A stretch of 64,000 nucleotides of DNA from Limonium bicolor (GCA_023374045.1 CM041776.1:353150296-353214295), one strand, 5' to 3'. Positions 48,901 through 61,506 are shown, numbered from the stretch's first letter. Notes: generated by a model from the sequence alone, not told the origin. Made by a program: numbers and translations.

Positions 48901-51104
48901 ATCTCTAAGAAGTGAAAGCCCTTTTGAGGGGTTTATTCCCACTCATGGCCTCACAACAAGGAGAGGTATCCCCACCCTAAAAGGAATGGTTCGTTCTCCA
49001 CCCCTGTCAATAGCACTATCTCAACATTCTCATTGGTGCCCTTTCCTGGCAATTCTTCCTCAATTAGTATAGGTTTTCATAACCACTCGTATGTACGAGT
49101 TGTAGTTATTCATGGCCTAGATCAGCCTTTTTATGCTTCCTGCGCCTCGAGCTCTGATGTATTTAACATCCTTGGCTCGTAGGCCCTTAATGCTTGATTA
49201 GTCTCAAGTGATAGTCGGTGTTCGGTTCACTGTTGTTATTCTTTTCATTTGTAGGTTATCCACGTGATTCTCTTGTTCTATGAACTGTCATGTTGGGTCA
49301 CATCATTGGATGTACTATGGGTTTAACAATAAGTTGCTGTATCTCGCTTCCTGCTGTGGAAGTTCGGTTAGGTAATCCGATGTTAATCAGTGTCTGTGAC
49401 GATACCTACGCTCTCATAGACTTGCGTCTTTTAGAATTAATGATTAGTTTTCATTAGGCCTCTGCCTTCAGGTGCCTAAGTCGGACATTTACCCTAGCAA
49501 TACTTTGTTCAACTTTCGTTGACTACACCACCCGTTGATGACTAATCATACTTGGGTGTTAATGGGTTAGGCAAGCAATACTAACCATCGTTTATGGGTC
49601 TTTTTCTGTTCAACTATACCAACTCTATGGTGTAGTGCATTTAAGGTTCATTGCTTAAATTTGCTTTCTATGATTCTGTTTCTAGGGTTTTATCAACATC
49701 TTCAATGAAGAGTGTTGTTAATGGTATTATTCTGGGAGTTCATCCCGTTATTATTGAAAGTTGTTATGTCCTCCATCTTCATTGTATGTCGTACTACCTT
49801 CCTTGTAGGTTATTACTTACATCCGGTCTTCTCACATTGTTGAGTAATCTCTTTGGTTCTTCCATTCAAGGTTAGGCTAGGTTTTGGGTTGATGTTCTTA
49901 CCCGTAGTGTCGGTTGTCTGTTGCTGATGCTCACGTCGTTTAGTCTCCTGACCAAGTCCAGCTCCTTGCTGACTGGTGTATTGATTTAGTTGTCATGGTC
50001 AGGCCGTCAGGCCCTCCCAATATTTCACTCTTCAGTCTTTAAGGATTTGTAATCCGGTGTTAATATGTACTATATCTGTAGTTTTTACCATTTGGTCTTC
50101 ACGGCTTCCTGTAAAGCTTCATTGCCGGCACTTGCCAAGGCAAGTGCGCCATGCAAGATGGGCTATCGGTACTGTGTACGTCGGCAATGGTACATTCCCC
50201 TAAACTCCATGTAGGTGGTAGTCCATGGGACTCCTTCTTTGCCCTTTTTGGCTTTGGTTAATTGATTATCTGAGCAGCTTCCTGACTGCTTTTGATGTAT
50301 AATTAATTATCAGGGTATTCCTCTTTCTGAGGGAACCCTTTTTTTTGCTTTCGCCTTGGTTCTCACTCTCATTTCCCACCTTCGTTCTGGTTATCGAGTA
50401 TTGACTCTCTTTAGGCACTACGTCATGTCGTAGTCCCATCTTGGAGTATGGCTTGCATATGCATTTGTAGTCGCCTGAGCTATTGCAGTTAGGTCTTTGC
50501 ACCCCCTTTTTTTTGTAGGTTCGGAGTTATCCACTACATAAATGACTTTTAGGTAGTCCCTATGCTCTTGCGCAGTATTACCCCACTGTTATTGCTCCCT
50601 TGGACTGTTGTCCGGTTTCTGTCGCTTCTCTTGTCCTCTTATTGCACTCGTAGTGCTTTCCTTCTTACTGGTATGGGGGGGTTATATCGACTGCGTAGCA
50701 TGTCGACCCAAGTTGCCGGTAATTATTATTCTCTCATTGGTAGGATTTCGTTGGTAGCGCCTATTCCAACGTTGCGCTCCAATTTGGACCTTCAAGTCTT
50801 GAAAGACTATTGCATAACGAGATGCTTCTCGTATTGCATAATGCTAAGTAATTGCCAGATCAGGTTTTCCCGAGTAAGAGAAGGCTTGTCATCTCTCTTG
50901 CGTTCATTCTGGTATCTTAGAACCAGGGCGCGCGGAGGGCGGGTCAGGTATTATAGATATCCGATATACATCGGGAATCCTAACTAACACACCTCTCGCA
51001 CTAATACTCAACCCTTATCCCAAAGTCTAAAGTTCCTAACTCGGTAATTCCTAAGCTCGGTAATTTCCAGTCATCAGAGCGTAACTACGCTCTGATACAA
51101 CTTT
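45947..51104 (-). other. inner element interior: degenerate, non-coding
   Basis: No ORF with family features. Weak traces of the same pol remain on the minus strand. At about 47280-47340 a reading contains GKLSPK (the integrase tail block LSPKYVEPY in the outer element). At about 49040-49070 DNA resembles the LPG linker before RT. Purine tracts (minus AAGGGGGGTAGA) lie at both 45950 and about 46950. The ORFs at 46266, 46354, 49651 and 50562 look accidental. Confidence 0.7.
51073..51100 (-). other. inner element primer site within an inverted repeat
   Basis: The minus strand reads TTGTATCAGAGC next to the 5' LTR, one mismatch from the tRNA-Met primer site. The primer site is one arm of ATCAGAGCGTA-ac-TACGCTCTGAT (51073-51096), an 11-bp stem with a 2-base spacer. 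Confidence 0.8.
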
Positions 51105-54100
51105 TGTAACACCCCAACTCCAAATACAATGATCATCGCCCTAAGTCCATCTCATTCATTAACTACGCAGCGGAAAAGTTCTACTAAATTGGTGTTACCG
51201 CCGTTAGTCACCCACGTGACTAACTAGGCCTATTCTCTTACAAGTCACGGTCCGACTAACCGGATAATTACTCGAGCATCTAAAACATTACAATACATAA
51301 ACCACAACTTATACCGAGTATCTCACATCCTAATACATCATACTAACATCTCATCAATATACTGAACGAGTGTACATGCACAACTCGTGTAACAAATGTA
51401 AAAGCAACCTGAAGTACTCTACCCGCTCCCACTCTCAGGTCGAGTCTTCGTCTGGTACCTACCTGCAAAGTTTAAATCACAGGCCCAAGGGCTCAGCATA
51501 TTGCTGGTATAGAAAACGTGCAGCCCACAAGCTAGCCGGGTTACACATGACTACTTTGTCGAATACATGCAATTGTTTATTCATACAAGTAATAATAAGA
51601 AGTACGATAAAAACAACACATTTATGTGAAACATTCACAGCTCAAATAAATCGAACGTTGTAATGGACGCCCATTAATGATGTAAGTTAGATTCCTAACT
51701 CCTGAGGCATGAGAATTGTTTAGTTCTCGGTTTGACCATTCCTTATAAGTGTCAACCATTCTCCTATTAGAATTGGTTGTTCTCTAACTGAATTATTTAT
51801 TTTGTCAGGTCAAAGTAACCCTAGCCAATGAGTTATTAGCTCCATTGGTTTAATAAACAATAATTCTTAAGTTATGAGGGATGTAGGCTTGACCCTCCTG
51901 CGCCTCCTGAAGTTGCCTCCCATCTCGAACTGTTCACTCGAGATGGCCGGGTCAGTTTGTCGACCCTAGGCGGAAGACAGATCTGATGCAGATGCCGACC
52001 TCCTAAACCTGAACATGCATGACCGGAGTCAGTCCCGGATTCCTCTCCTCACAAGTTCCAGTTAGCTGAAGTCTCTTTGACAATTGGTTAGTTAAACCTA
52101 TCTCGGTATTAACCAACTAAAATAGGGGTACTTATAACTTTATACAATAGTTCACTAAACAAAGTTAACGGACGAGCCCTGAATCAAGTAATGTTAGTGT
52201 ACAATGGACACAATAACAATACAGTAAATCGGTTTCATGCTTAATCTTGTTTGGTCGTATCACAATAACACATAGCACAAACCGAGGTAGACCTCGTTAG
52301 CAAACAAGCTACAAGAATCCCATACCGTACACCGGAGACTGGCTACTCTTAATCCCACGTTCGCCTAATCCGCCGAACGCCTCTGACTTATCTAGATCTG
52401 TAATCAGAACTAGTATTAGTACCATGTGTCTTAGAACTAGTTCGGTTCTCTTTTCAACTTAAACCTCTTCTAGGTTAACCCGGGTATAATAGTACCGTTA
52501 AACGGGTTCGTTCATTTAGGAGCGTTTTGAGCTCAATTCCAATTCATTAACACACTAACGTCGTTAGCAGTTATTTAGTCACACAGTTAGCAACTTTAGA
52601 CTCATACGGACCTTGTATTAGATTTTCGTATTTTTCACTATTCACCGTATTTTACTATTCACCGTATTTTACTATTCACGTATACGTGTTTTACTATTCA
52701 CGTATACGTATTTACTATTCATGTATACGTATTTTACTATCCACGTATACGTATTTTACTAGTCACGTATACGTCTCGTATTTGACTGTTCATTATACGT
52801 AGTTACTTTTTCACGTATATGTATTTACTGTTCAAGTATACATATTTACTATTCATTTATACGTATTTACTATTTATGTATACGTTTACTATTCATGTAT
52901 ACGTATATATGTATACTATTTATTATTCATGTATACGTATTTACTATTCATGTATACGTATACTATTCACTTATACGAGTAATATTCATGTACACTAAAA
53001 TTTTCCGTATACGCCCGTATGATACTCCGTATCATACGTATTTATTTCTTTTCCCAATATAACTTGTATTTTCATTAAAAATACCTTAAGTAATGATTTC
53101 TTCTATACTTATTAAATTACGGGTATACCCCTCGTATACCTTAAGTTATTTACGGGTCTCATTTAACCCCGTCTTAACTCTGTTTCTTTTACAACTTGTT
53201 TCTAAATTCTTTATTTAATTTCCTTAACCTTCCAAACACATAAAAATGTGTTTTTACATTATTTACCCATAGTTTCCTCTTAATCTCTATTTTTCTTATA
53301 ATAAGTTCTAAACTTGTTATTTATTTCTAATTTCTTAAAGTCTTATTTAATTAATTTCTTTTATACCTTTGGTCAATTACCAAAATATACCCAAGTTTGA
53401 CCAGCCTTTTATGGTCAAACCCCCTAACTTTCCATAATTTACAAAATTACCCCTAAAGTTAATTTAACTTAACTTTAAATTCCTTTATCTTTTTAATATC
53501 TAATCTTTTGCTACCAATTTTATTCTAGCTCCACTAAACATTTTACAAACTGTCATTGACCACGTTGACCAAGTTTGACCAGGGAAATTACCATTTTACC
53601 CTTGTGGTCTTTTCTTTTATCCTAACTCATTTATGAACCAAATTAACTCTAATTAATTTCTAATTTTCGTAACTAACTTTCCTACAGATTTTTGAACATC
53701 AAAAATCATTTTAAACATCTCTAAATCACCAGATTTAATTATCTAATACATACCATCTTTTATTAACCTTAATATACCAAAAACCTTATAAATTCCTTAT
53801 AAATTGTAAACTTAATTCTACAATTATTTTCCCATCATCTAAACTTCATAAATTTCATAATAATTCATATATATTTTCGGCAATTACAATATATTACCAA
53901 ACCTTCACAAATTTTACATATTACACTTAATTATACTAATTCCTTTAATTTAACTTAGTTATATAATTTTTTCTAACTCACCTAAGTTCCCTTAATTTTC
54001 GGCCATACACTAAATTTTAGTATATGAACTTTTCTTATATATTATGATAGCTTATAATGTAGCTTATATCATGAGGAGTATAAATCTAATTTTAGATTTA

Positions 54101-55718
54101 CAAAACATTAACATTTAATGTGTTAAAAATTGAATCTAACACATCAATAATTTCGGTAATCCTAAACAAAATAAATAACATAGATATATATAGATCAACA
54201 ATTAGAACCTTGAAATAGGTAGTTGTAGGATTTACCTTGTATATTAACCATTAGCTTAATATTTAAGCTTGATTTCCTTAGAAATTTTGACAGCAATTTG
54301 CTAGAGAAATTGCTCCAAAATTATACAACAAGATGAAGAATAAGATGGGTTAGCATCCCATGCCAATCGGATGTAACAAAACCAAAGAACAAGAAGTTTT
54401 CAAGAAGGCAATGTTTTACCTCGAGAATCAAAGGCACTTCTTCGTGGTTTTCCTGAGAATCAGGGGGCTCATGAGCTATGGTTGTAAAGCTTGAAAATAT
54501 GATTCCAACGAGCTATCAAGCTTGTGATTTGGAGCTAGGACGAGAAAGTTATGATCTGTGCAAGACAATGTGTTCTTTAAGGTTCTAACCTAAGTAAATG
54601 GAGTTCTAATGGAGTTTTCTTCAAATGGAGAAGGAGCCACGAATTTTTCTGGCTAGAGAGGATGGATGAGCTTCTAATTGATCAATTAATCAAGGGGCAA
54701 TTACAAGGAATGATAGGCAATCGTTGAATGGGATGAAAAAGAATGAGAAAAGTAAAGAAAATGATTATTATATTTAAAAGTAAAGATTCCACTAATAATT
54801 TAACAACCCATCTCCATTATTTTCGTGGCATGATTGATCAGCTGGCCTTATCCCTTGTCCTTGCCGACACCAATAGCCAAGGATGGTCAATTTTTTTGAC
54901 CATTGACCATTCTTGGTCAATATTTGACTAAATGGCACTATTTGAGGTTACTATTCACATTAAATATTATTTGTAAACTTTTTTGTAAAATCTTCAAATT
55001 AAATTCCTAATATGATATTATGTAGTATACATGTATTCTAGTATGTATACAAGGCCAACTAGCCACTCAAAACCAATTTCGAAGACAATTCGCAAAAACA
55101 CACTTTAAGGAGTTTTCGGGCTCCTTTTTGTGTCTTAACTCTTTTTAGAGTTTGGTTTGCTTTGCAAATAATTTTATTTTTTATTTTAGTACATTCACAT
55201 ATAATCAAGCCTTTAAAACCATCCAAGACTCATTCTTAAGACAATATATCCAAAATATGCTCTAAGGGGTTTTTATGGCATATTTTTGTCTTGAGTTGTT
55301 TCTGAGCTTGGTTTTCTTTGGTAATGGTTTCATAATGTTCTTAGCTTGATTATAAGCCTTATGAATTCACTTTAGATCCGTATTGAGGTCATGAAATCTC
55401 TATGGTTTCTTAAAACACGTTTTTCCTTTAAAGCACATTTTTGTGCCCTAAGGTGCATTTTCGTTTAAACGCTAATTCCGCTTAATGCGTATTACTAATC
55501 TTAGAGGTATTTCATATTTGAAATCTCTTGGGAATTTATTGGTAGTTCCCTAATTTATTTATACTCTTTAAAACACCTTTTTGCTCTCTAATTGTTCCTA
55601 AAGCATGTTTTGGTGTAAATTGTTGTTTAACACTTCTTCTAATGTTTCTAAGCACGTTCTAGCCTTAGTATATCCTTATTAGATATTTCATTAATATATT
55701 AAGGTTTGGGGTATTTCA
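51105..55718 (-). repeat. inner element 5' LTR
   Basis: 4614 bp, a direct repeat of 41346-45946. Adjacent to the primer site on the left and to the duplication CCCAC on the right. It carries its own copy of the TACGTA minisatellite. Confidence 0.93.
52620..52990. repeat. ~21-bp TACGTA minisatellite (right LTR)
   Basis: The counterpart of 42880-43200, with different unit number and order near 52880-52990. The array has changed since the LTRs were identical at insertion. Confidence 0.88.
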
Positions 55719-55723
55719 CCCAC

Positions 55724-55810
55724 GGCTGGGCCTCAGGAGGGCCTCCTCCAAGCCCGCCGCCTCTTCCACACCTCCCTGCCTCTACCTGCTGATCGCTTTC
55801 CGGAAGACAT
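55724..55810 (-). pseudogene. outer element gag 5' end
   Basis: An ATG at 55810 on the minus strand opens a basic frame (MSSGKRSAGRGREVW...), a typical Arg-rich Gag start. It runs to a stop near 55730 and must shift once to join the frame at 41345. It lies about 200 bases downstream of the primer site. Confidence 0.65.
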
Positions 55811-56004
55811 CTGGAGAATTCAGAATCAAAGTCAGCTCTTGGTATGAATACTGTATTGTTTCCAACCATAAGTTCACATAGCCCTGAAAGGCATAAAACA
55901 CATTGTCCCCGACAATCTCCTAACTCATATCATTTACAATTATCTCCTTGATACTGGTGTGTGAATAACCTAAGCTCACGGTACTTAAACTACTATCTCT
56001 TGTA
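55811..56004 (-). other. outer element leader
   Basis: Untranslated leader between primer site and gag start on the minus strand. No structure beyond the primer-site palindrome was noted. Confidence 0.5.
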
Positions 56005-56030
56005 ATCAGAGCGGTACCGCTCTGATACCA
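56005..56030 (-). other. outer element primer binding site inside a perfect palindrome
   Basis: The minus strand reads TGGTATCAGAGCGG (56017-56030), matching initiator tRNA-Met, four bases from the LTR. Positions 56005-56026 form a perfect 22-bp palindrome (ATCAGAGCGGT and its complement) that covers most of the primer site. Confidence 0.9.
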
Positions 56031-56034
56031 CTTT

Positions 56035-57777
56035 TGTAACACCCCTACTAGTTCGGCTCCTAATTATCCTGTAAATGTCGCACATAATAAATAAGTCGCA
56101 GCGGTAAATAACAGACTGTCGCTCTAATGATGTCACTGTTATCACTCGCCCATACGGGTGATAACGAATTACCTGATAATCAACTTGCGAAACGTATTCC
56201 CGCAGTGATCACAAGAGATAGATAGTAGTACTTAACAATTTAAAAAACAAATCCAACAACAATCGATTATTACAGACCGTACTCGTGAGCATCTAACCAA
56301 AATACACCTCGGTTACACAACCCGAGTCCAAAGTAACATAAATATCCAACCGTACCAAGTCTTTACCAACAGTAAAATTACAACCGTCGCGCCCCGCGTC
56401 GACCCACCAGCTAATCTCTTGAAAAAAATGGTTTGTGGTATGGAATCAGCCCCTGCTGAGTATGTTATCACATGCCCCGTCATGCCCCCTCAAACCCCTC
56501 AATTATTTGGTCGAGAGCATGAGATTCGTTACATGCAATACCGTTTTAATATTTAACTGTAAAACATTTAACAGTAGTATCCATACAATAGCACAACCAT
56601 CACACACATAATATAACCACAAGTATAACCAATGAACAACAAAGCGAAACAACGAGAATAACTAACAAGTATTAATTCTCGTCCATGGTGTAGAAACCAA
56701 TATTGTTCGCCACTGTACAAGTCTCAACTGTATTAATTGTTCAGTTATATCTAGTGACAATGTCTCGTTAAAAACGACATGTCTCTAAATTATCCTATAT
56801 TATGGCGGGTCACCCACGGCAGTAGCCACTCCAACGGTAGAGTCTCCGACCAACGAGCCATTCTAGCTCACGGGAAATTTTTGATACTTACGGACCCGTA
56901 CGCGGACATCCTGGTATCGTTTTTGTGATCACAGCGCGCACCAAGAGCCACATCCTCTTGGCTTTACTATCTTTCATTAATTAAGTATACCATCGCATCG
57001 CATTACTTTTTTTTTCCTAACACCGCGGCTAAGATCATTAGTCCAATCCGGACTCTGTAAACTCGGGATCCAGTGTTAGATACGAGAGCGGCGTATAGGA
57101 AGGCCAATGCTCCGTAAAAAGTCTCAGATAATATGTATATCTTATTATCATAGTGCTACAACGTTTTTCTGACGATCCTTATATTTCATATAAGATAGCA
57201 CCATAGCCGCTAGTTCGTTTTATATATAGGTCCATATATACGAACCGATACTGTTAACTCAACAACAGTAAATAATAAGCAGCTATAAATATACAGTTCA
57301 TGCATATTAATTAACACATTCAGACAAACAATCTTATCACAGATCACACAGAAGTCTGAACTAAGGAAGCCCTCAGAGACAATCAGAGACACATAACAAC
57401 ATACCGTTCACCCTGATTGTATTACGGTGGAGTATGAATCAGCAAGATCCTATGCTCCGTGCGTCGCCTCTAACAGTCTAAACAATACATAGTGCTACGT
57501 ACTGATTAGCATCCCGTACAATAACATAACTCTACGGTACCCCGTACCGTCACTAATACCTCCCGGTTAATCCCCCGTACTAACTGTCAACGTTTGTCGG
57601 GTTTTCGGCTTAACTCGAGATTTGAAAAAAAAAACGTTATATTACATGCGTAGTCTTGTCTTGTATATTAACTTACTTAAAGTTGAACTTGTTATCGCAT
57701 GTGACTTAACATACCCTTGTATGTAGTATAGTTTGTTTCTATATTGTATGCATGATTCTTTATCATGTATTAGACAT
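56035..57777 (-). repeat. outer element 5' LTR, interrupted
   Basis: Matches 30254-31967. The match ends at tagacat, where an Athila-type LTR begins (57778). The rest of this LTR should lie beyond the right end of the window, past the Athila element. Confidence 0.9.
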
Positions 57778-58539
57778 TGTCAGAGGAAATATATGTATAT
57801 GCAGATCAATATCACAAATATGGGCAAGTGGACCCAATCGAAGTAGTAGATAACGAGTGTCGTTCCACCAGGAAATTGATTGTCTGTTTCCCTAGTTTCG
57901 GTATTCGGTAACGGAATAATAATAAATGAGTAAAGGGGGGGGTTTAGCCGGTGGCAAGCTTAATGATTTTGTTCAGAAAAAACTGTAACTTAACTATGGA
58001 AACTAAAATTGGTTGTTAAGGGTTTTGGATGGAAAGCACCCTAGGATGGTTATTCTCACCTAAATACACCCCAACTTCACTCATAAACCCAGTTCACTCA
58101 AATTGTCTATTTGGACTATTGTAATGACCTTCCAAATCATGGAAGAGCCAATTCTTACCTAGATACTCTCAACTCTCAAATGAGGGAGTTCAAATCACTA
58201 GATAGCATTAATTGCAAGTCCACATAAATAGCCCCAAATTTCACCAACTAATCAAGCTAGCACAATCTAGGGTTCCTCTCTCTTCTAGGTCACAACCCCC
58301 AACTCAAAGTCTTGTGTTGTTGGGAATCACCATAAATGCCATAATTGATCAAGTTAAAGCATTAAATGAACAAGAGAGAGAAAACAATCATAATTAATGA
58401 AGCAAGGGTTTACAAGCTAGCTGAGGGATTCAAGTTCAAATCCCCATCCCAAGTGCTAAATAGTTCTACTCAGCCATAAAGATACATAAAAGAGAGAGAG
58501 AGAGAAAAAGCCATTGATGAAGGTGGTTGAGCTTGGAGA

Positions 58540-58595
58540 AGGTGAGTCTCTTCTTCTTCTTCTTCTTCTTCTTCTCTTCTTCTTCTTCTTTTCTC
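58540..58595. repeat. CTT/TTC microsatellite
   Basis: A run of (ttc)n units, preceded by a (ga)n run at 58491-58505. It encodes a spurious poly-Glu stretch on the minus strand. Confidence 0.9.
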
Positions 58596-58689
58596 CCTCA
58601 AAATCGCCTCTCTCTCTCCTTGTTTAGGTCTTTTGGTGTGTAGAAGTGTAAGATAGTGAAAAAGCCTCAAAACTGGCATTAGTATAGAA

Positions 58690-58890
58690 ATTTCCGCGTC
58701 CGACCGACCCACCGTGGGTCGGTCCCGCGGGTCGGTCGGCCTTCTGGAGACGAGGCACGTGACCATTTTTAAGTTCCGACCGACCCAGTGTGGGTCGGTC
58801 CAATGGGTCGGTCCGATGCAGAGACAAACTTCTGCTCCAGGAGCTTCCGACCGACCCAGTGTGGGTCGGTCCATGGGTCGGTCGACTGCA
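58690..58890. repeat. three CGACCGACCCA/TGGGTCGGTCG hairpins in the Athila LTR
   Basis: Three units at about 58697-58740, 58776-58812 and 58847-58884. Each reads ccgaccgaccca..tgggtcggtcc..gggtcggtcg, so each can fold into a strong GC-rich hairpin. Related units lie at 62745-62995. Confidence 0.88.
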
Positions 58891-59182
58891 GAAAACATTT
58901 TTCTCTAACTGCGCGGGGCCTAGAATCTTCGTTACGGCTCGGAATTGCTCCCCGTTTGCGGCGTTGGAAAGCTTGAAGGATGGGGAAGCTGTTGGTGCAT
59001 GCCACTAGCTCTAAAATGGGTCAAAAGTATGCTCAAGGTGAGCTTTTACCTATCAAAAGATCAAACTGTATAAGTTCACTATTAATCACAAAAACACTCT
59101 ATTAAGTGGTGAAATAGGCTATACACCAAATGAAATGAAGGTGTATAAAGGCATTGAAACATCATTATTTCACCACTTATCA

Positions 59183-60425
59183 ACTCCCCACACTTATCTA
59201 TTTGCTTGTCCTCAAGCAAAAATTTGCTAGGAACCCACAATAAAAAGGAATAAAGCAAGCAAGTGTCTAGATGAACTCCTGAATTCAAGTGAGCAAAATT
59301 TGTGAAACATCTCAAGAGGAGTGCAACCGACCTTCTCGTGGTGACAAGGGTGTGCTTAGGGTAAATAAAAAATATAGAGTTTTGGGGTATGATCTAGAGT
59401 GCTTCCAAGTTCTTAGAGATTTTTGGAACTTGGAGAACTTTTACCATGGCCAACTTCTCTCAAGAATGGGCATTGAGGAAAAACAAAAGGAAAAATAGAG
59501 ATTTGCATTTGATTCACTTTTGCAACAAGAGATGAGAAGAGATGGTTTGGCATTTTGCCTTTCTTTAATGAACACTCAACTCTCATTTGTTGGTTACCTA
59601 TGGTGTCTCTCAAGTTCCTATAAATATTTTTCACAAGGAAGCACCCCTTAGCAATCCCTAGATGAGAAGGTAGAAAGAACCCCTAAGCAATAAAAAAAAA
59701 TCACCAAGAGAGGGGTTTATGGAAGCACCGCAAACAATTGCTCCTCAAGAGAGATCTTTTTGAAAAACAATCAGTGAAGAATTCTAAAAATTCATGGAGA
59801 CACTTGCTTACTATAAATGTAATTTCTACATGGGAGCTGTAGATACGTATAGGGAAATTGAGTAGTGCACCAAAAAGAAAAGGTCGTTTCCCCCACACTT
59901 GAATGGGACAATGTCCGCATTGTTCGAAGCAAAACTCAAGGGAACACAAACAGAAGACCTTTTCGAAGCACTTAACATAGAGTACAAAAGTTTAGCGCAG
60001 TATGTAAGTGTGTAGGCGTGAGAGAACGAGGACTCCCCTGAGAAGGTGTGAGTGGTGGATCAAATTCCCCACACTTGTGAGTGTCCGGGGTGTTGAAGCG
60101 CTAGGAAAAATTTGCAAGAGTTCCTCTTGCATGTGGCCTTACTCACCCTTGAGGAGCGCTTGCGTTCAATGTGTATATCTACAATGCAAGGCAAAAAGGA
60201 AACTAGGCGCACTCGTAATTCCGAAGAATTCGCAAAAAGGCCATAATTAGTAAGCAAAATGGGGCTCATACATGAGTCCTGAATCATATAATCCGAAAGT
60301 GCATTAAAGAAAATAAGAAAGTGCTACAAAGCGAGAGTGCTGAATGTAAATATCGAAGATGAACAGCAATCAGAAGGAGTCTAAAAAGTGCAAGAATAAT
60401 GGCAATCCACATTTTGCATAAAGAA
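59183..60425 (-). other. Athila-type 3' untranslated interior
   Basis: Between the extra ORF and the 3' LTR. The purine tract is at 59183-59198. No coding domain is recognised; short ORFs on both strands have no family motifs. Confidence 0.6.
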
Positions 60426-61506
60426 CTACTGGGGAGGGGGGTGGCCATGTGCCATCTGCTCCTGAAGGGCGCGAATCTGCTCCGCCATCAGACGCTGCTG
60501 CTCAGCAACCAGGCGCTGGTGCTCAGCCACCTGACGCTGGTACTCTTGAAAGCGCTCCTCGGATACAACGCCGGTCGGTGGGGGGGAGGAGGGAGGAGCA
60601 GGAGCGGAGCGGCACTAGCAGAGGCACCCGAGGAGGACGCCCGAGCCGTCTGAGCGTCGTCCTTGTACCAGCTATCTGCGCGCTGAGTGAACCCAAACCT
60701 CCTCATAGTGTGCGCCCCGATCAACTCCATGGAGGACTGGCCTGAAGCCCAGCAGTCGGCAGCCCCAGCCGGGCAATCTGCTGCTGAATGAAGAAGGGGA
60801 ACCCCAGGTGCTGGGTGTCCTTCTTGGCGATGATGTGGAGCAGATGCCGGAACATCAATCCGGAGAGGGACATCGGCTCGTCAGTGATGTCCGGAGTCAG
60901 CATGTAGTCGACGAGGAAACAGTCCGTCATTAAGATCTTTGCTGTCACGCGGATGGATGTTATGGCGGAGCAGTGCCAGCAAGACTCTCTTGACCGGATC
61001 AGTGACCATGTTGAGAGTCATCGTGACTCTAACATCAGTCCCCGCCTGGTTCTTCTTTCGGCGCTGAACGGGGAGAGTGGCCAGGTAGTGCTTCCTATGG
61101 TCGTCCTGCTCGTGGGAGGTAATCCAGGAGCGGTGGGTCACATCCTCCCAAGGCACCTCAAGGAAACGCTGGAAGGTGTCTTTGGTGATTTCGATTGGTT
61201 GCCCCCCAACATAGGAAGAGACCGTCCGCTCATGGCGATCCACCGTGGCATTAGCGTAGAATTCGTAAATCTGCTGGGGAAGTATTCCCCGCCCATGCTC
61301 AGCAGACAGCTCCACTGGAGAGGATCGAGGACGGCGCGAAGCTGAAGTGTATCAATGAGTGTAGGGTCCACCGTCCTCTCCCGCACGATTTCCTTTCGAC
61401 GTGGGGCATTGTACCATGCCCGGGCAGCTTCATTGAGGAATCGGCCATCAAGGAGACCGGCATTGGCGGCTGCCCTTCGAGTGGCACGTCGGTTTCGGTG
61501 GGCCAT
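60426..61506 (-). pseudogene. Athila-type extra ORF (plant transposon protein domain, env-like position)
   Basis: Starts MAHRNRRATRRAAANAGLLD at 61506, then FLNEAARAWYNAPRRKEI and RTVDPTLIDTLQLRAVLDPL. After a frameshift near 61315: LPQQIYEFYANATVDRHERT, DTFQRFLEVPWEDVTHRSW and DVRVTMTLNMVTDPVKRVLL. Another shift near 60950 leads to DEPMSLSGLMFRHLLHIIAK and a Gln/Glu-rich coiled-coil tail (RLMAEQIRALQEQMAHG) ending at 60426. The pattern FYAN...V.G..I......FL.vP resembles the putative plant transposon protein domain often found in the extra ORF of Athila elements. Its function is unknown; an envelope-like role has been suggested for the position only. At least two frameshifts break this copy. 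Confidence 0.75.

Larger units (their letters stand above)
41346..55718 (-). mobile_element. inner element: nested Gypsy-type retrotransposon without intact genes
   Basis: Two near-identical LTRs (41346-45946 and 51105-55718) enclose a 5.16 kb interior, flanked by a perfect CCCAC duplication. Orientation is minus, from the primer-site-like sequence at 51089-51100 (TTGTATCAGAGC on the minus strand) and a purine tract at 45947-45965. Terminal sequences match those of the outer element, so both belong to related families. No gag or pol frame survives, so it must have been mobilised by proteins from another element or decayed quickly. Confidence 0.9.
30254..57777 (-). mobile_element. outer element: Tekay/Del-like Ty3/Gypsy carrying an AlkB domain
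   Basis: Minus-strand element with 4.8 kb LTRs (30254-35049, and 56035-57777 interrupted). The primer site TGGTATCAGAGC is at 56019-56030 and a purine tract at 35050-35068. Order of coding on the minus strand: gag with two zinc knuckles, AlkB domain, protease, RT, RNase H, integrase, chromodomain-like tail. Pol motifs and the C-terminal tail fit the Tekay/Del lineage of chromoviruses. A second element (41346-55718) sits in gag and an Athila-type element cuts the 5' LTR at 57777/57778. Excluding the inner element, the internal part is about 6.6 kb. Confidence 0.9.
57778..59182 (-). repeat. Athila-type 3' LTR
   Basis: 1405 bp, plus-strand ends TGTCAGAGG...CACTTATCA. The left border is exactly where similarity to the outer LTR stops. 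On the right it adjoins the minus-strand purine tract GATAAGTGTGGGGAGT. It contains GA/CTT microsatellites (58490-58620) and three hairpin repeats (58690-58890). Confidence 0.85.

Noticed and set aside
50562..50987. 141-aa plus-strand ORF in the inner element
   Set aside because: On the strand opposite to the element, with no recognisable domain; the region corresponds to the degenerate gag end.
58470..59008. Overlapping ORFs on both strands with RPT/GRS repeats
   Set aside because: By-products of the hairpin repeats and CTT microsatellite inside the Athila LTR.
61138..61506. Extra Athila ORF as a true viral envelope gene
   Set aside because: No signal peptide or membrane segment is evident in the readable parts; only the position is envelope-like, so I kept the neutral description.
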